The notes under the pieces: model-generated
What the model saw: the letters and a program-made list of their open reading frames with translations, nothing else
What the model was told of the DNA's origin: nothing
Database searches by the model: none
Program-made: the position numbers and the translations under genes
Source of the DNA: Rhodamnia argentea
Taxonomy: Eukaryota; Streptophyta; Magnoliopsida; Myrtales; Myrtaceae
Reading direction: 5' to 3'
Length of the DNA: 64,000 nt
Assembly: GCF_020921035.1 (NCBI RefSeq)
Contig: NC_063155.1
Span: forward strand, 30,435,294 to 30,499,293
Part shown: positions 1 through 12,876 of the stretch, piece after piece
Numbering within the stretch: the first letter of the stretch is position 1
How the letters are laid out: every line of letters starts with the position of its first letter

Positions 1-319
1 CTCAAAATTCACCTGCAAATGTGATTCTTTGAGCTGGTTCAGAAAACAAATAACCGAGGATCTAGAAAGGTATACATGTTGCATCTAGGGAAAAACATGA
101 CCATAGAGTTTTTTGAATTCATTTCACGCTCTTTCGGTCTTTCTGAATTCTGATCAGCACACAAATTGCAGTAACCTGTGTTGACTATTGAATGATTGCT
201 ATGGTGTTGCTTTTGAGGGATGTCTTCCATGATCTTATTCCCAAATGCCTCGATAAATCTTGTGCGGATTGAAAGTGAATGCAGAGGTAAGAAGTTTACA
301 ATTTCTTCTCTAATAGCTG

Positions 320-2251
320 CTATGTACCACTGATCTCGCCATTTCGGCAGTTGCCGACCCATATATACAGAACTGTGCTCTTGCGTGATGGCAGAATCCT
401 ACAACAGTCCCGCCGAGGTGACTGCACAAGAAGATACAACTGAATTAACATATGAACTCAATGATAAAAGTTCTAGAGATACCCATATAGACACTCATGC
501 TTCCATTTAGACAGCCAAAAAAACAAAGTCTGCCTTACCTTCTGCCAACGATTACTATCTGGCCGTTTTAGGACTACAATGGAATTGACATTCTCTGGGG
601 AATCCATCTTCCACCTACAATGTGGTTGCCGTGACCTTTGTCGAGAATAAACCCCGAAAGTCTGTTTCTTAGCTCTGTCATACCGAACGCTGTTCATGTA
701 ATAGATGAACGGCTTCTGACATGGGTGCTTCATCACTGGCCTTGTGTTGAAAGCATATGCGGTGTAATCCGCTCTCCGGTACCAGTTGAGGAATGTCCTC
801 GTGGGCATCTCTAGCTCTCTAGGAGAAATTACTCCCCTTATTACTTGAACCACATAGCCCCATGAAACCGAGATGGACCACGATCGTCTCTTATCGTAGC
901 AAATGGACTGTTGCATTATGCTGGCCGAGTCGTGCTTGACAGATTCGAATAGGTGCCGAAGAGCTCTGACTCGGGTCATGCGTGGGAATACCGGTTCTAC
1001 AACATCGAGGTGGTGAATTGACACGAGCGGTGTTACTGGATGCGCTCCCAGAAGGCCTAGAAGATCTCCATACACATCGTACTGCAAAAAATTAACAGAT
1101 TGCTGGATCACTCTTCCTAGAAATGCACATTTTATTCTTGAATCTATCTTACACAGACGACAGCAATAGCAATTCTGCAGAGATAGTGCAGTGCCACTTT
1201 TCACTCCTTCCTTGAGGTTCATTTCAGCATCGTTCAAACATCATTTCATTCCCTAATGGCTAGCTCATCAGAGAAGACGGTTCTTAAGGCCCCTGGATCC
1301 AATCACTAGGCAAATTGATGTTGTCTACATAAAAATGGAATCAGAGTAAAATAAAAGTACCTGGTGAAATCCGGGTTCTTTGGTGAGCGGCACTCCTAAC
1401 TCGGCCATACAAGCCTGCATTCTGTCATCACTACCATACAACCCGGGATACCGCTGAATGCACTTATCCTGCATCTTGGCCAATTCCTCCGCCAGCGGAT
1501 AGCTTATTGCGAAACCACCCCCTCCATAGGCCATCGCGTAGGAGAAATATATGTTCTGGACATGACTCTCCGAAGAGCTCCCGACATAATAAAACTGCCT
1601 GTGATCATACTTTGAAAGTATCCTCACCACATTGTCCACTATAAAAACGGTGTCGTCGTCCCCCATCACGAACCACCTCACGTCCTTCATTCCGAGCCTC
1701 AGCGTCTCTGAAACCACCCTCGAGATCCTCAGTGCAGCTCTCTGCCCCTGCCGGTTCGTGTACTTAAATCTGGACGTGTCCCCAGAGATCCTAATCTCGG
1801 GAAGCGGCTCATTCCTCCTAGTCCTGACCCGCTTGTCCAGCCAAACCACACCTCTGGTCTCCTTAGGCCTCCACCATAGCTTTATGTATTCCTTCCTCTT
1901 CTCCCACAGGTTCGACGACGCGGCGATTCCAAAGACGATGTGTTTGAGCTCGGTGTCGGACCATTGCGACCTCTGGGGGAGACTAATGACCGTTTTCGAG
2001 GATTCTTCTTCTTCTTCTTCTGCTCCTCCTCCTCCTCCTCCTCCTCCTCCTGTGTCTTCTTCGTGTAGGCGGAGAGTGGAAGAGAAATTGTTGACAGCAG
2101 CGAGATTCTCATCCGAGGAGAGGTCGAGGGAGAGAGAGCATCCATGGTGGTCGTTGGTGAGGAGGAGATTGGAGGAGTAAAGGATGTAGAGCATAGAGAT
2201 CATGAGGAAGAAGGAGGTGAGGAGGGTCTTGAAGCCAATTAGAGGTCTCAT
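320..2251 (-). CDS. DUF604 family Fringe-like glycosyltransferase, three exons
   Basis: Exons read on the minus strand are 2251-1361, 1081-539 and 421-320, all phase 0 with GT-AG borders, giving 511 aa. Residues about 10-30 form one hydrophobic segment (FLMISMLYILYSS), as in a type II Golgi membrane anchor. The lumenal part has HIVFGIAASS, WLDKRV and the acidic MGDDDTVF motif (a DxD-like nucleotide-sugar/metal site), then GGGGFAISYPLA and DDRMQACMAELGV, all typical of plant DUF604 (PF04646) proteins related to Fringe galactosyltransferases. The last exon was found by splicing: the joined reading gives PRRDCCRIL, the conserved family tail, which supports the final intron. The stem carries a Gly9-Ala-Glu6 tract encoded by a trinucleotide repeat at about 2005-2050. 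The sugar acceptor is unknown. The family call is strong; the specific function is not assigned. Confidence 0.93.
2005..2052. repeat. Trinucleotide repeat coding for poly-Glu/poly-Gly
   Basis: TTC/TCC triplets on the plus strand encode the Glu and Gly runs in the stem of the DUF604 protein. Length changes in multiples of three would be tolerated. Confidence 0.85.
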
Positions 2252-3034
2252 GCTGTTGTCGGGCGGTGTCGGGATTCATTTGTTCATGAGTAAAGTATCA
2301 ATCTTTGGCATTCATTTGTTCACGAGTAAAGCCTACCAGAGATGAAGATGTCGTTGCTCGCTCGCCATGGTTTCAGTGGTGGTGAAAGAGAGAGAAGTTG
2401 GCGGGAATAGAGGTTGGACCTAGTCAAGAGAATTGTTCGGATCACGGGGAGGGAGCGAGAGCGAGAGAGAGAGAGAGAGAGAGAGATTTGACTTGGGCCC
2501 GAAGCATCTGGAGAGAGACCCATTTGGGTTTGGAAACGGAGTCTGCATGAAATGGTTCTGCACTGAATGGATCTGATCCTTGACCGGGAGGCCCGAAGCT
2601 TGGCGTTCTGCCCACGAATGGGCGTGCTTGGCCCGAGCGCGTGTACGGGCTTGGTCCGGACCTTTTACACCCATTTGAACCGTGGGGTTAAGTTTGGCTA
2701 TTAGATTGCTCGATGTCATCACAAGTTCCACTGGAATTGAATTACCTGTCTCTCTTTCCCAGCATTAGGGCCACGCAGCTCCATTCAGACACCATTTGCA
2801 TCACATGAACGGAGAGAATCTTCTCTCACGTTTCAGGATCAAAAGTAGAGGGTTGTCTGTAACGATGTCGATAATCGATTAATTAGTGGGCCCAAAGATT
2901 CGGAGAATCAAACCGAACCGCAATTGCCGAAGTATTCTAAGCATTTGAATTATAAGGTGGTTTGGTCCGATGAATGGAATGGTCTACTCTTCACAAATGG
3001 AACAAAATGTTCAAGTAGAGGTGAGCGTGAGATG
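2252..3034. other. Upstream/intergenic spacer with GA microsatellite
   Basis: Promoter and 5' side of the DUF604 gene. It holds a GA dinucleotide run at about 2461-2487. No other coding signal was seen. Confidence 0.6.
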
Positions 3035-3043
3035 CAATCTTTT

Positions 3044-3603
3044 GGGAAAATTTGAAATGAGGGTATGAAGTTGACATTTTTTCAAATAAGGACTTAAAGT
3101 ACTGTAATTTTCTCAAATAAGAACTTGAAGTAGACCTTATTTTCCATAATAGCCTAAAGTGACCATTTTCAAATAAGGGCATTACCTCATCGGCTTATTT
3201 AGGCTATTTTCGTCATTTACTTTTTTTTATTTTATTTTCTTTTTTATTTTCCCATTTCTCTTTTTTCTTTGTTAAAGCCGGTGACCCTTGCCAAATACTG
3301 GCGAGGGTCGCCTCGCCGATCGCAGGCAAGAATGACCCTCACCCATCCTTCACCAACCGAGACCGGCCACGGACAAAAAGGGAGGCAAAATACAAAAAAA
3401 AAAAAAAAAAAGAGGAAGAAAAAGTAAGGAAAAAAAGAAAAAAATTCAAAAAACATAAAAGATGAAATGCCCTTAACCGGTCTGAAGATTGGTCGTCGGA
3501 GAGGTCAAACCCTTCTTTAAGATCGACATGATCACTTCGATTCTTTATTTGAAACAAATTTCACTTTAAGCCCTTATACTTTGCTCTTATTTGAAAATTT
3601 CTT
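3044..3603. mobile_element. Non-autonomous MULE-type MITE, family 1, copy A (560 bp)
   Basis: The two ends are inverted copies made of repeated motifs of the type CTTATTTGAAATAAG..ACTTTA, starting with GGGAAAATTT on the left. Flanking 9-mers are CAATCTTTT (3035-3043) and CAATTTTTT (3604-3612), an 8/9 target duplication. The interior is a GC-richer stretch followed by poly-A/T runs and has no open frame. Copies B and C lie at 33656-34495 and 47534-48550. The 9-bp duplication and long inverted ends fit Mutator-like MITEs. Confidence 0.75.
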
Positions 3604-4235
3604 CAATTTTTTCATTGAGATTAATTTCAAAATATCTCAATATGTACATGACTCCAAAATCCTAAGTGGCAAAGAAAATAATGAAGCCATAATAACATGT
3701 GATATGATATAGCTTGGCGAGTCAAATTTCCGGAGTTGAGATTTCGTTGAATCATGAAAAACGGTTTGGTTAAATTCAGCTCGATGGTTTGTTTTTTTAG
3801 CGCCCGCTTTTTTTTTTTGGCTCACACCTTAGCTGAAGTCCGAAACCCACGCGCAACGCACGTGTCAGCAATCATATCTCTCTCCTCCTTTCCACTGGTG
3901 TCTACTGCTTCGTTTCGGATCCAAGAACTCTCTCTTTCTCTCTCGATTCTCCCTCTCTCTCCCCCTCCCTCTGCCATTGTTACATTTCAATTTTCAGTTC
4001 CACTGTCTCTCTCCACTGCCCACGAGAGAAGAGAAAAGGTAAAGAATACTGTCTATCCATCACCGAGTTTCTTGCTTTTTTGCGAAACAACGGAGCGACT
4101 TTCCTGAACTCATCTTCCTCTTACTCTACTCGGTCAATTCTTGATTGGATCGGTCCTACTGATTCTTCATCTTCCTTCTCTCTCCAAGAAAGTCTCAGCG
4201 CCCCTCTCTGTTTCTTTCTCTGTCTGGCGTTTTCA

Positions 4236-6700
4236 ATGGCAGCAGAGGATGTGGTGAGATCAAGAGAGGTCTCTGCAATGATAAAGCAAGGTTTCATCCC
4301 CAGCCAGGCTCTCTCGTTCTCCCCTTCAAGGGCCACGGCCAGTGCTTCTTCTCTCGCAAGAGGAGCCTTTTACTCTCCCTCCTCTTCTCCTTCCAAGACC
4401 CTCTCTTCCCCTTCGCCCCCGCACTTCTCCTCCTCCGAGACGGCTCAACAGGTCCTAACTCGCCCGACTCTCTTCGACATGATGTCCCAAGAGCAGCACC
4501 GCCTAGAGTCCTCCAATGCCCTCAAGTCCAGACTATCAAAAATCCTATCCAATGCGCCGTTTGTCAATAACATTGTGGCAAACAGTGTCGATTGTGATGG
4601 CGATTTGAGGTTTGGATCGGGTGATGTGAGGCTCACGGTTGTCTCCCGGGACGGGTTTAGGGTTTCCATGGACGTGCACAGGCGGGTTTTGTCGGAGAAG
4701 AGCCGATACTTCGCCGAGAAGTTGAGGCGGGACGGAGGGATTTCGCATTCGGTGGACATTGAGATTAGTGAATGTGATGATCTTGAGGCGTATGTGGAGA
4801 CAGTGGTTCTGATGTACTCGGAGGATTTGAAGAAGAGATTGATTGGGGAGGGTGTTGATAAAGTTTTGGGTTTGCTCAAGGTGAGATCCTTCATACTCAC
4901 CACTTAGCAATATCTTGAATGTTGGATTAGTGCAGAATACTTTGATTATATTTTAAGTGGTGAAGTGGTTTTGAATTAGGCTTCTTGGGTTTGATTCCCA
5001 TTGAGATGGTGCGAGCCACTTAGTTGTGTCAGGCTTAGTGTCCATGGTAGTTTTAAAAAAATTGTTTCCTTTTTCCCATTTTCTTGTATCATGCTCTCTG
5101 TGTTCCGTTGCTTGAATGGTATTATTTTGTTTCTGCTGAAGAATGCATCCTTGAGATCATCTTCAAAGACAAGAAGTTCCATTAGTTGTTTTCATTGACT
5201 CTTCCTTGACTGTTCTGACTATCCCCGGGTTTCTGTATTGCAAGACAGCATATATAACTATCCTGTTCAGTTGGGTGGTTGAAGAAGCATACCTATGCTA
5301 TGTAAGACTATAATATTGTGTGTGTCTTGTTTTTTTTTTTTTTTTTGTTTGGGGGGGGGGGGAGGGGGAGAGAGGGGCAATCCCAAGATCTGATATTCGA
5401 TGGATGCCATCCTAACCAGACTTGAGTTGGCATTTGTTCATATTAAGAAATATATTGGAAAGAAAATGGTTGCAAAAGGCTTGTCTTAAGAAATGAAAAC
5501 ACACGCGAGTAAATTCAACAGCTCATTCAATTAAGACTATATCGGAAGATCTGATATTCGATTGATGCCATCCTAACCAGACTTGAGTTGACAGTTGTTG
5601 ATGTTAAGAAATATACCAGAAAGGAATGGTTGCAAAAGGCTTGTTTTCATACAGCTCATTCAATTTAAAATGCTTAAAGCAGGGCACGAGCACTTCTTTC
5701 TTTCTTTCTTCTGATAACCTGCCTTCGATATTCTGCTCTCTTGCAGGTATCTTCTGCTATTATGTTTGACATCGGGATAAGTGCGTGCTTGGAGTATTTG
5801 GAAGCTGTTCCATGGTCCAATGATGAAGAAGAGAGAGTTATATCTCATCTGAGGCAACTTCAGCTTCACGACTCAGCGGCTGAAGTTCTGCAGAGAGTGT
5901 CAGCTGAGCCATCCACATCTTCAGGAGCTGATGATATCTTGTTAAGACTGTTGAGTGGGGTTTTACAGGCTAAGGATGATAAAGCTCGCCGAGAAATGAA
6001 GAGCATAATTTCGCGGTTGCTGAGGGAAGAGGCATCTGATTGCATCAGGGGTCTTGATGTCTCTCGAGACAGTCTTTATCATCTTTGCCATCGATGTCTT
6101 AGTTCTCTTATTCTATGCCTATCTGAAGCTGCAGGGCCTGATGAAAACAGGCGAGATAGAGGGACTTTGATGGCAGAGATAGCCCGGGAGGCTGACAATA
6201 TGCATTGGATTGTTGAAATTCTAATTGACAAAAGTATGGGAGATGAGTTTGTGAAGTTATGGGCAGATCAGAAGGAACTTGCCATTCTTCATTCAAAAAT
6301 ACCTACTGTCTATCGACATGAAATTAGCCGAATAACAGCACAACTTTGTGTTGCGATGGGGAAAGGACTTATCTTGGTGCCAAAGGACACTCGTCTTTCT
6401 TTGCTCTCTACGTGGCTTGAAGCCCTCTATGAAGATTTTGGATGGATGAGGAGGGCTTCAAGATCAATGGATAAGAAGCTACTTGAAGATGGTCTCGGGC
6501 AAACGATTCTGACCCTTCCCTTGCCACAACAGCAAGCTATTTTTCTCAATTGGTTTGATAGATACTTAAACAAGGGAGATGATTGTCCCGATATTCAGAA
6601 GGCATTTGAGATTTGGTGGAGAAGAGCTTTCATAAGGCAGCATGGGCCTGAACTGAATAATTCTCATTTGCAAATTGCTGTATGTGGATACCCAAACTGA
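4236..6700 (+). CDS. BTB/POZ domain protein (At1g63850/At5g60050-like), two exons
   Basis: Exon 1 is 4236-4880 and exon 2 is 5747-6700, both phase 0, giving 532 aa. The start MAAEDVV was chosen because the frame upstream has no ATG. Residues 1-80 are a Ser/Pro-rich low-complexity head with the family motif MIKQGFIPS..LSFSPSR. The BTB/POZ fold covers about residues 128-240 (DVRLTVVSRDGFRVSMDVHR, then RVLSEKSRYFAEKL) and crosses the intron. An alpha-helical C-terminal region follows (VYRHEISRITAQLCVAMGKG, WLEALYEDFGWM). Such proteins are thought to serve as CUL3 substrate adaptors or scaffolds, but no target is known from sequence. The TGA stop overlaps an AATAAA hexamer at 6700-6705. The 866-bp intron carries an internal duplication. 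Confidence 0.92.
5385..5672 (+). repeat. Tandem duplication inside the BTB intron
   Basis: A segment starting AAGATCTGATATTCGAT at 5385 recurs at 5546, offset 161 bp. The second copy lost about 30 bp near its end. Both copies share ATGCCATCCTAACCAGACTT and GGTTGCAAAAGGCTTG. Confidence 0.85.
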
Positions 6701-6705
6701 ATAAA

Positions 6706-7594
6706 GCCACAGGGAATCAATTGTACATGCAATTTTTTCAGTCCATGTCTGTTTTGCCTATAATTTGATTTAGATGAGATACATATGATGCTGAGAATAA
6801 TTTCACATTATTACCACATCGGAAGTTGAATTGGCAGACATCTTTTAGAAGCAAGGACAGTGTTGTGCTGTATTTACCTTGGCATACTCCATAGCAGATG
6901 AGTAGGCTTGCCAGGTTTATCAAAGTTCTATAATCCTCAATCTGGGTTAGTGGCAACCTTGATCTTTGGAGTTCACAAACAATGTTCATTTAGTCCACTT
7001 CTCTGAATTCTCTCAGTCAGTCCTTAAATTGTTGTCATCATTCTTTGAGGGCACTTCTTGCCACTTTGACGCTCCGTTTGTTTTGCAGAAAATGTCTTTA
7101 TTGTCGACAATAATTTGTGTCTAAATATTTTCAAGGATGATAGAAGTATTTTTCGTTCATTTATTTTTGTAAGCGATTCAAACAACCACTTTTAGGAAGA
7201 TATTTGTTAAATCATCTATTTTTTGCGAAACAAACGGAGCTTTAATTAAGTTGACCAAGCTGCTTGGTAGACTATCATCAACTATGCAGTTGTTCATGAC
7301 TAAGAGGGCCATTGATCATCCGATTCAAACTTTGTGACCTCATTGGGCCATAAGTTCATTACAAATATGCTATGTCCATGCATCTGGACTTGATTTCTAT
7401 TTCTTTTTCATCTATTCTACGTTCTAAGGGTGAGACTATCCTTCTGGCCAAAATGAGAAACAGGTACGAAACCAAGGCTCATCCTTCACAAACCTGTCAT
7501 TATAGCTTCTCCTTGAATACAAACCGACATCTCCATAAATTAGTTATCCTACTAGCTAGCAAGCACTTTTCCCCCCTTCGCTTTTTCCTCCATC
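6706..7594. other. Convergent intergenic spacer
   Basis: 3' flanks of the BTB gene (plus) and the GH18 gene (minus). AT-rich, with no feature I can support. Confidence 0.5.
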
Positions 7595-8506
7595 TCACTG
7601 TATGCTGGTCAAAAGGTTCTGTGATTGTTCTTCAAAGCGGAAACCAGCCTTCTTGGAGTCATCTGCAGACCATATAAAAATTCCATGAAGTTTCCGGAGG
7701 CGTTTAAGTCGGCCACAAGCCTCAAAGAAACCATTTGCTGGCGATAGACCCCCGCTTCCATCAGTACTGAAGCTCACCAACACCTTTCCATCTCTGTAGT
7801 TGGAGCTCTGATCCTCGAAAAACTTCATAAACTGAGAAACTGTAGTTCCTTTGTCATAAGCATAGAATTGAAAGTTGACATAGTCGATGAGATGTCCATA
7901 CTTCTTCCACAGAGTAAGATAATATGGCTGCACAGAGTCACCCTCATAAGGGGCTATTGACGTGAATGACACTATCTTGTTCTGTTTTAGGTGGGCTAAA
8001 AGTTGACCAATACACTCAGCAAATGTATCTGGATCTGAACTGAAGTGCTCGTAGTCAATGTCAATGCCATCCAAATCATACTCCTTTGAAATTCTTGTGA
8101 GTGAAGCTACAGCATTGCTGACCCATGAATTGATCGACTTCGGAGCAAAGTGAACAAATTTGCCACCTAAGGTGTCCCCTCCAAGACTCATAGCTACCTT
8201 GACATTTGGTTTAAGAGCCTTGATGGAGGCAACGGCAGAAGGGCCGAGATTTTGCTTATCCCAGTAGACATTGAAGTTGCCATTTGTAGGGGATACTGAG
8301 GTTGCGTAATCTATGGCGAAAGAGAGAATGAAGTGGAATTTGACATCAGAATTAATTGGAACGTCGGAAAACTTGACATTGTTTCCCTCTGCTCCAATGT
8401 ATTCCCTGAAGAGCTTTGAGTTTCCTGGGGCTGCATGGATTGTTGGGATTGCGCAGAGAAAAACTTGAAAAATGAGAGGTAGTAGAAGGATTTTTTCCAT
8501 TTCCAT
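7595..8506 (-). CDS. GH18 chitinase, plant class III/chitinase 2-like, secreted
   Basis: Single exon of about 304 aa from MEMEKILL, the usual length for this family; an upstream in-frame Met at 8560 would only add a non-signal-like leader. Residues 1-25 form a signal peptide ([20 protein letters not shown]), so the product enters the secretory route. The TIM-barrel signature is complete: VKVAMSLGG on strand 3 and [10 protein letters not shown] on strand 4, holding the DxxDxDxE catalytic set with the proton-donor Glu. VNFQFYAYD and IFIWSADDS are later barrel strands. Having all acidic residues argues for an active chitinase/lysozyme-like hydrolase, rather than the inactive RuBisCO-associated or narbonin-like relatives. 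Substrate preference cannot be read from sequence. Confidence 0.92.
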   Translation of the reverse strand: MEMEKILLLPLIFQVFLCAIPTIHAAPGNSKLFREYIGAEGNNVKFSDVPINSDVKFHFILSFAIDYATSVSPTNGNFNVYWDKQNLGPSAVASIKALKPNVKVAMSLGGDTLGGKFVHFAPKSINSWVSNAVASLTRISKEYDLDGIDIDYEHFSSDPDTFAECIGQLLAHLKQNKIVSFTSIAPYEGDSVQPYYLTLWKKYGHLIDYVNFQFYAYDKGTTVSQFMKFFEDQSSNYRDGKVLVSFSTDGSGGLSPANGFFEACGRLKRLRKLHGIFIWSADDSKKAGFRFEEQSQNLLTSIQ

Positions 8507-8599
8507 GGATGTCAGATGAGGCCATTCTGTTTTCTGATGGGCATATATGTAGAGAAACAAGCAAGGTTAGAATAATTATCTGCCAACAATACATTCTTG

Positions 8600-10397
8600 G
8601 CTTTGTTGTGGTGTCACATTGTTATCTCTAGAATCCAAATTTTGTCTGTCAATGCATTCAACACTGTTTGATGTTCTTGAATATTCATCCAATCAAAATG
8701 GCGTGGAGGATTTGTCTTCACGCTTGTGTCTTTTGATGCCTATAGGACGACTAGATTCAGGATTCCCCTCGACGGCTAGATTCTCATCGAGTTGTTCACC
8801 TGTGCCTTTCAACATTGATTTCGCGCATAGGGATTTCTTCCTTGCTGTTTGAGTTTCTTTCCCATGTTTGATTGTGAGAAATGCATATTTGTACCTCGTC
8901 TCTGTTTTATCTACTCTCTGGCATTTTTGTATTGGACCCCTAGCCTTTTATAGATGCCAAACTTGACCACTTGTTTCCAAAATCATGCCGTTTTCGGACG
9001 GGCTCGGTTTCGGACGTATGCTTGTTCTTATAGAAACTGCATTTCATTTTCTCTTTTGTGAAAGACGAAGAAACAACAAAGTCATAGAGTATTGCACTGG
9101 GCCTAGTTATAGGACGGCAAGTAACATGTATTTGATGTAAACCTTGTGCATTTCGGCATCATGACCGGCAAAGATGGATTGAACAGTGTTGCACAGGGCC
9201 TTGTTATGGGACAGCAAGCACCATGTATTTGAAGCAAACCTCGTGCCTTTCGGCATAATGACTGGCCAAGATGGATTGAACATAAGGATAATGATGCCTT
9301 TTTTTACGGGTGTTAGTTATGGCTTGCTAATGTAGCTTCTTGGAAAGGTGCATCAAGTCATTTTAGTCAAATGAAAGTATGCAATCTGTTGTTGACATGT
9401 AGAAACGGTTTTCTCTTTTATTACTGCGATAATGCATAATTCAAAGTCTTTTTTAGATCTAAAGTTCAAGACTTTGTCCTGTGGTCTTGTCTTGCTGTGT
9501 TGTTCCAAGAATCTGCAGGCCAGATTTTGTATGGCATGTTCCACAAGCAAAACGCCAATTATTTCGGACGACTCAAAATGGCACAGGATTATGTAGTCTT
9601 TGGGAGTCAACAAGACCACCCACCTAATGCAACAAGAAATATTATTCCAAGTCTAGAATCCTTCAAAAGGAAGCAGCAAAAGATTGTACAGTGACGCGTA
9701 GAAAATCTGGTGGATTAATGTTTGTTAAATCAAGTTGATTATAAGCTATAGGATACGTTCTACAAGAGCTTCACTCGCTTGAAAAGTGTTTGAACTCTCA
9801 TCCATCCGAGTTCAAGTTGGAGCACATTTAAGAGGGGTCAGTGAAAAGATAGGAGGGAGAACTATACGATGGATTGAATGGGCAACATTGAGCAAAAAGT
9901 TCTGAAAGATGAGCTATGAATAATTTATGAAAACCTTGTGAAAAACACAGTTCCATTTGGGATGAAGCTGGGTCATGTGCTGGCTTAATGTATCGATGGC
10001 TGTCCGTGGTTTAAAGGATACTGCCGTTTAGCGTTGATTCTGAAAATTTTATTCAAATTCAGCTGTGATTTTCTGACCCAATGGGCCATAATATAGTTGA
10101 AATTCACTGTGAGCAAGAGAGCAGCAGGAATGTTTGATAATCTGAAGATCTTATTGAGCCTCTTTGCAATGCAACTTCAAAATGGGATGGTTACAAAAAA
10201 TATTCCTCTCCACTCATCTCTTTGCTTAGTTCCATCCCACACCAAGAAAACCCAAAGTTATTGAAGAATTGGCCTATCCCAATTACCCACCCCATTAAGA
10301 AAAGCCAATATCACAACAGAATTAGCAAAACCCAAAAAGAAGGAAAGAAAACCATTCAGTCAAAAGTGAATCCGAAAGTAAGAATGAGATGTCAATC
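8600..10397. other. Intergenic spacer between GH18 and laccase genes
   Basis: Promoter side of the GH18 gene and 3' side of the laccase gene. It contains a diverged tandem duplication at 9090-9283. Short ORFs here have no recognisable domains. Confidence 0.5.
9090..9283. repeat. Diverged 97-bp tandem duplication
   Basis: Two copies share TTGCAC, GGGCCT.GTTAT.GGAC, ACATGTATTTGA.G and CTTTCGGCAT.ATGAC, offset about 97 bp. Confidence 0.7.
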
Positions 10398-12876
10398 TCA
10401 ACACTTGGGAAGATCTGCAGGTGGGGGAAGCAACTTCTGATTGGGTAGCTTCCCATCTAAGACAAGCCATGCCATCTTCAAGCCCCAGCTGGTGTGAACT
10501 TCCAAGTGGCAATGCATGAACCACACCCCTGTATGATGATAACTTTCATTAGCATCCATCATTAAAAATACAAACTGCAAACCTTGAGACAGTAACAAAC
10601 CCCTTATGATTCTACCATGTTCCTCAGAAAACAAAAAAAGATTAAATAAATGAAAGAGCAAATTGCATACATTGGAGGAGCCAACGTTTCTTCACAGTTA
10701 ATGATGCCACTGGAGATGTTTTCTAGTCATGATTATGTATGTTTTGTCTTAAGATTGTTTTTCTTACCTGGGTTATCAGCTAAAAACCTTATGGCAACCC
10801 AACCCCCAGAAGGCACACCCACAGTGTTCCTCTCAACTGGGTCAACAAGATTGAATTTTGTAGGATCCGTATTTGGGTCAAAATTGCCAAATCCTTGGCC
10901 CACGACAAAGAAGTTGAACCCATGCAAGTGAAGGGGATGGCTCTCAGCACCAAGAATGCTCGTGTCCTGCATAATAAGCTCAACACTGGTGTTAAAAGGC
11001 AAGACCACCAGCTTTGTTCCATTGCCCACATTTGTATTGTTGGGTGGGGTCCCAGTAAAGTTGAATATGGATTTCGGGTAGCTCGGGAAGTCTGGGCGGT
11101 AGACTCCGTTTGATCGACCAGTGAAGTGGGCCTGAAGGAGAGCAGTGGTCGGCAATGCAAAAGATACATTGTTAACAGCAGCAGAGAACCTTGTCCCATT
11201 TGGCCCTTGGCAAGTTTGGTTGCTTTGACATGGATTGGTTCCGAGACCGACTGTGAAGAAGAATCTCATGTTAATCTTCTGAGGTACATTGGCGGGAAAT
11301 TGTCCAGTTGCTAGACTCCGGAGCTTATTTGTGAAATTCGTGGCGAAGGCTGTGTCGTTCAAAGGTGGGAGAGTTGGTTTAAAGAGTGGAAGTTGCTTAA
11401 CTGAAGAAGATTGATGAGGCTCGTTAAGTGGTCGTTCATATTGTAACATGCCGGCGACGGTAGAGTTATCGAATGTACCAAGACCAGTCGCATAAGGCCT
11501 CGCAGTCATGAGGAAAGTGGCCTTCGGGTAGTGGGGTTTTGTCTTAAGAAGTACATTTGTGGTCTGTCCAGGGGTTATTAGGAGTGTCTCGGTCTCGAAG
11601 GGTTTCAAATAAATAGCATCTGCTTCGACCACAGTGAGTGTGTGGTTTGCAATGCTAAAGAAGAGCTCATCATTAAGTGCAGCATTGATTAGGCGAAGAA
11701 GGTAAGTCTTTCCTGGCTTCACTTTGAGCCGGTATGTATCTGCAAGAATATCGATTCTCAATTGTATGTTTTCCAGGATTTCTAAGGAAATGAAATTTTC
11801 AGGAAATATAATCCACAATGCAAGATGTGATACCTTTGGCAGAGCAGTTATACAATGGTCCTGGAAGTCCGTTGATGGTATAGGCATCGGAAACATTAGG
11901 TCCACCGCCAGTTTGCAGGGCCTGGCTGATGATTGCTTCAGGATCTGTATTGAACCATTCACCTGAAATTTTGTACTCCTAGTAAGATGCCCGGTACTCA
12001 GAAAAGTCGATGTGAAAGTAATGTGGAGCTTGGATCAGTCTCATCTCTAATGCATTACCGAAGATGATGGGGATTTCTTTGTGAGGCTTGGCAAACGGGT
12101 AAGAAGCATTATGCTTGGGAAGGATGATCAGAGGACCGTGGAGAGTTGACCGTAGCCACGATATATGCGCATGCCACCAAAGAGTGCCTCTTTGGCCTAC
12201 AATGGTGTAGTTGTACACATAACTCTGGCCAGTTTGTATCGGGCATTGAGTCACATATGCAGGACCATCAGCCCATCCTGACCGAAGTTGTCGAACTCCA
12301 TGCCTGTTTTGCGTAGAAAACACACCAAAGGAAATTAATCCTCTCAGTTGAGCAACAGCCTGGGAGGAGACTAGGAAATTGCCTCTCTTTTGACTACATC
12401 AATTAATAATGGCTTGTAGGCTATCGACTCAGTGCAATTTGTCATACCAGTGAATTGAGATGTTGTTTGGGACGCGGTTAACTACTTCAATTAGAAGTTG
12501 GTCACCTTCCCTGGCAAAGACTGGAGGGCCTGGATATTTCCCATTCACAGTGACCATACTTCTGGTGTGGCACAGACGCGTCACGTTTTGCAACACGACC
12601 TGCCAAACACATTTTCACGTGGTTAGAAAGAAAGAACCTCCACAGGAATAATCATCGCGCGAGTCCATGTACAGATCGTATACATGGTTCATGTGTGGAA
12701 TCCAATCTCATTTCAAAAATGGTTTCAGGGATGCCACATGTGCATACATTGAACTTGTAATGCCTGGTCACGCCTTCACTGGCGACAAAAGCAGGCTCAG
12801 GAAAGAAGCATGAGGCGAAAATTGCGACCAGAAAGAAACTGGCGAGCGGACATGACTGGAGGAAAGAAGCACCCAT
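10398..12876 (-). CDS. LAC17: Laccase, LAC17-type multicopper oxidase, six exons
   Basis: Minus-strand exons: 12876-12748, 12599-12448, 12303-12059, 11962-11834, 11739-10768 and 10528-10398. Every junction is GT-AG and in frame, giving 585 aa. The N-terminus is a signal peptide ([15 protein letters not shown]), so the enzyme acts in the cell wall. All copper ligands are present: IHWHG, WWHAH, HPLHLHG and the type 1 site [14 protein letters not shown]. Many NxS/T glycosylation sites are seen. The order [33 protein letters not shown] and the ending [10 protein letters not shown] match Arabidopsis LAC17 more closely than LAC4. LAC17-type enzymes oxidise monolignols during secondary-wall lignification. 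The LAC17 orthology is recalled, not computed. The intron/exon plan is the usual laccase one. Confidence 0.95.

Noticed and set aside
1632-2180. 182-codon plus-strand ORF
   Set aside because: Antisense shadow of the DUF604 exon, with low-complexity Ser/Pro runs.
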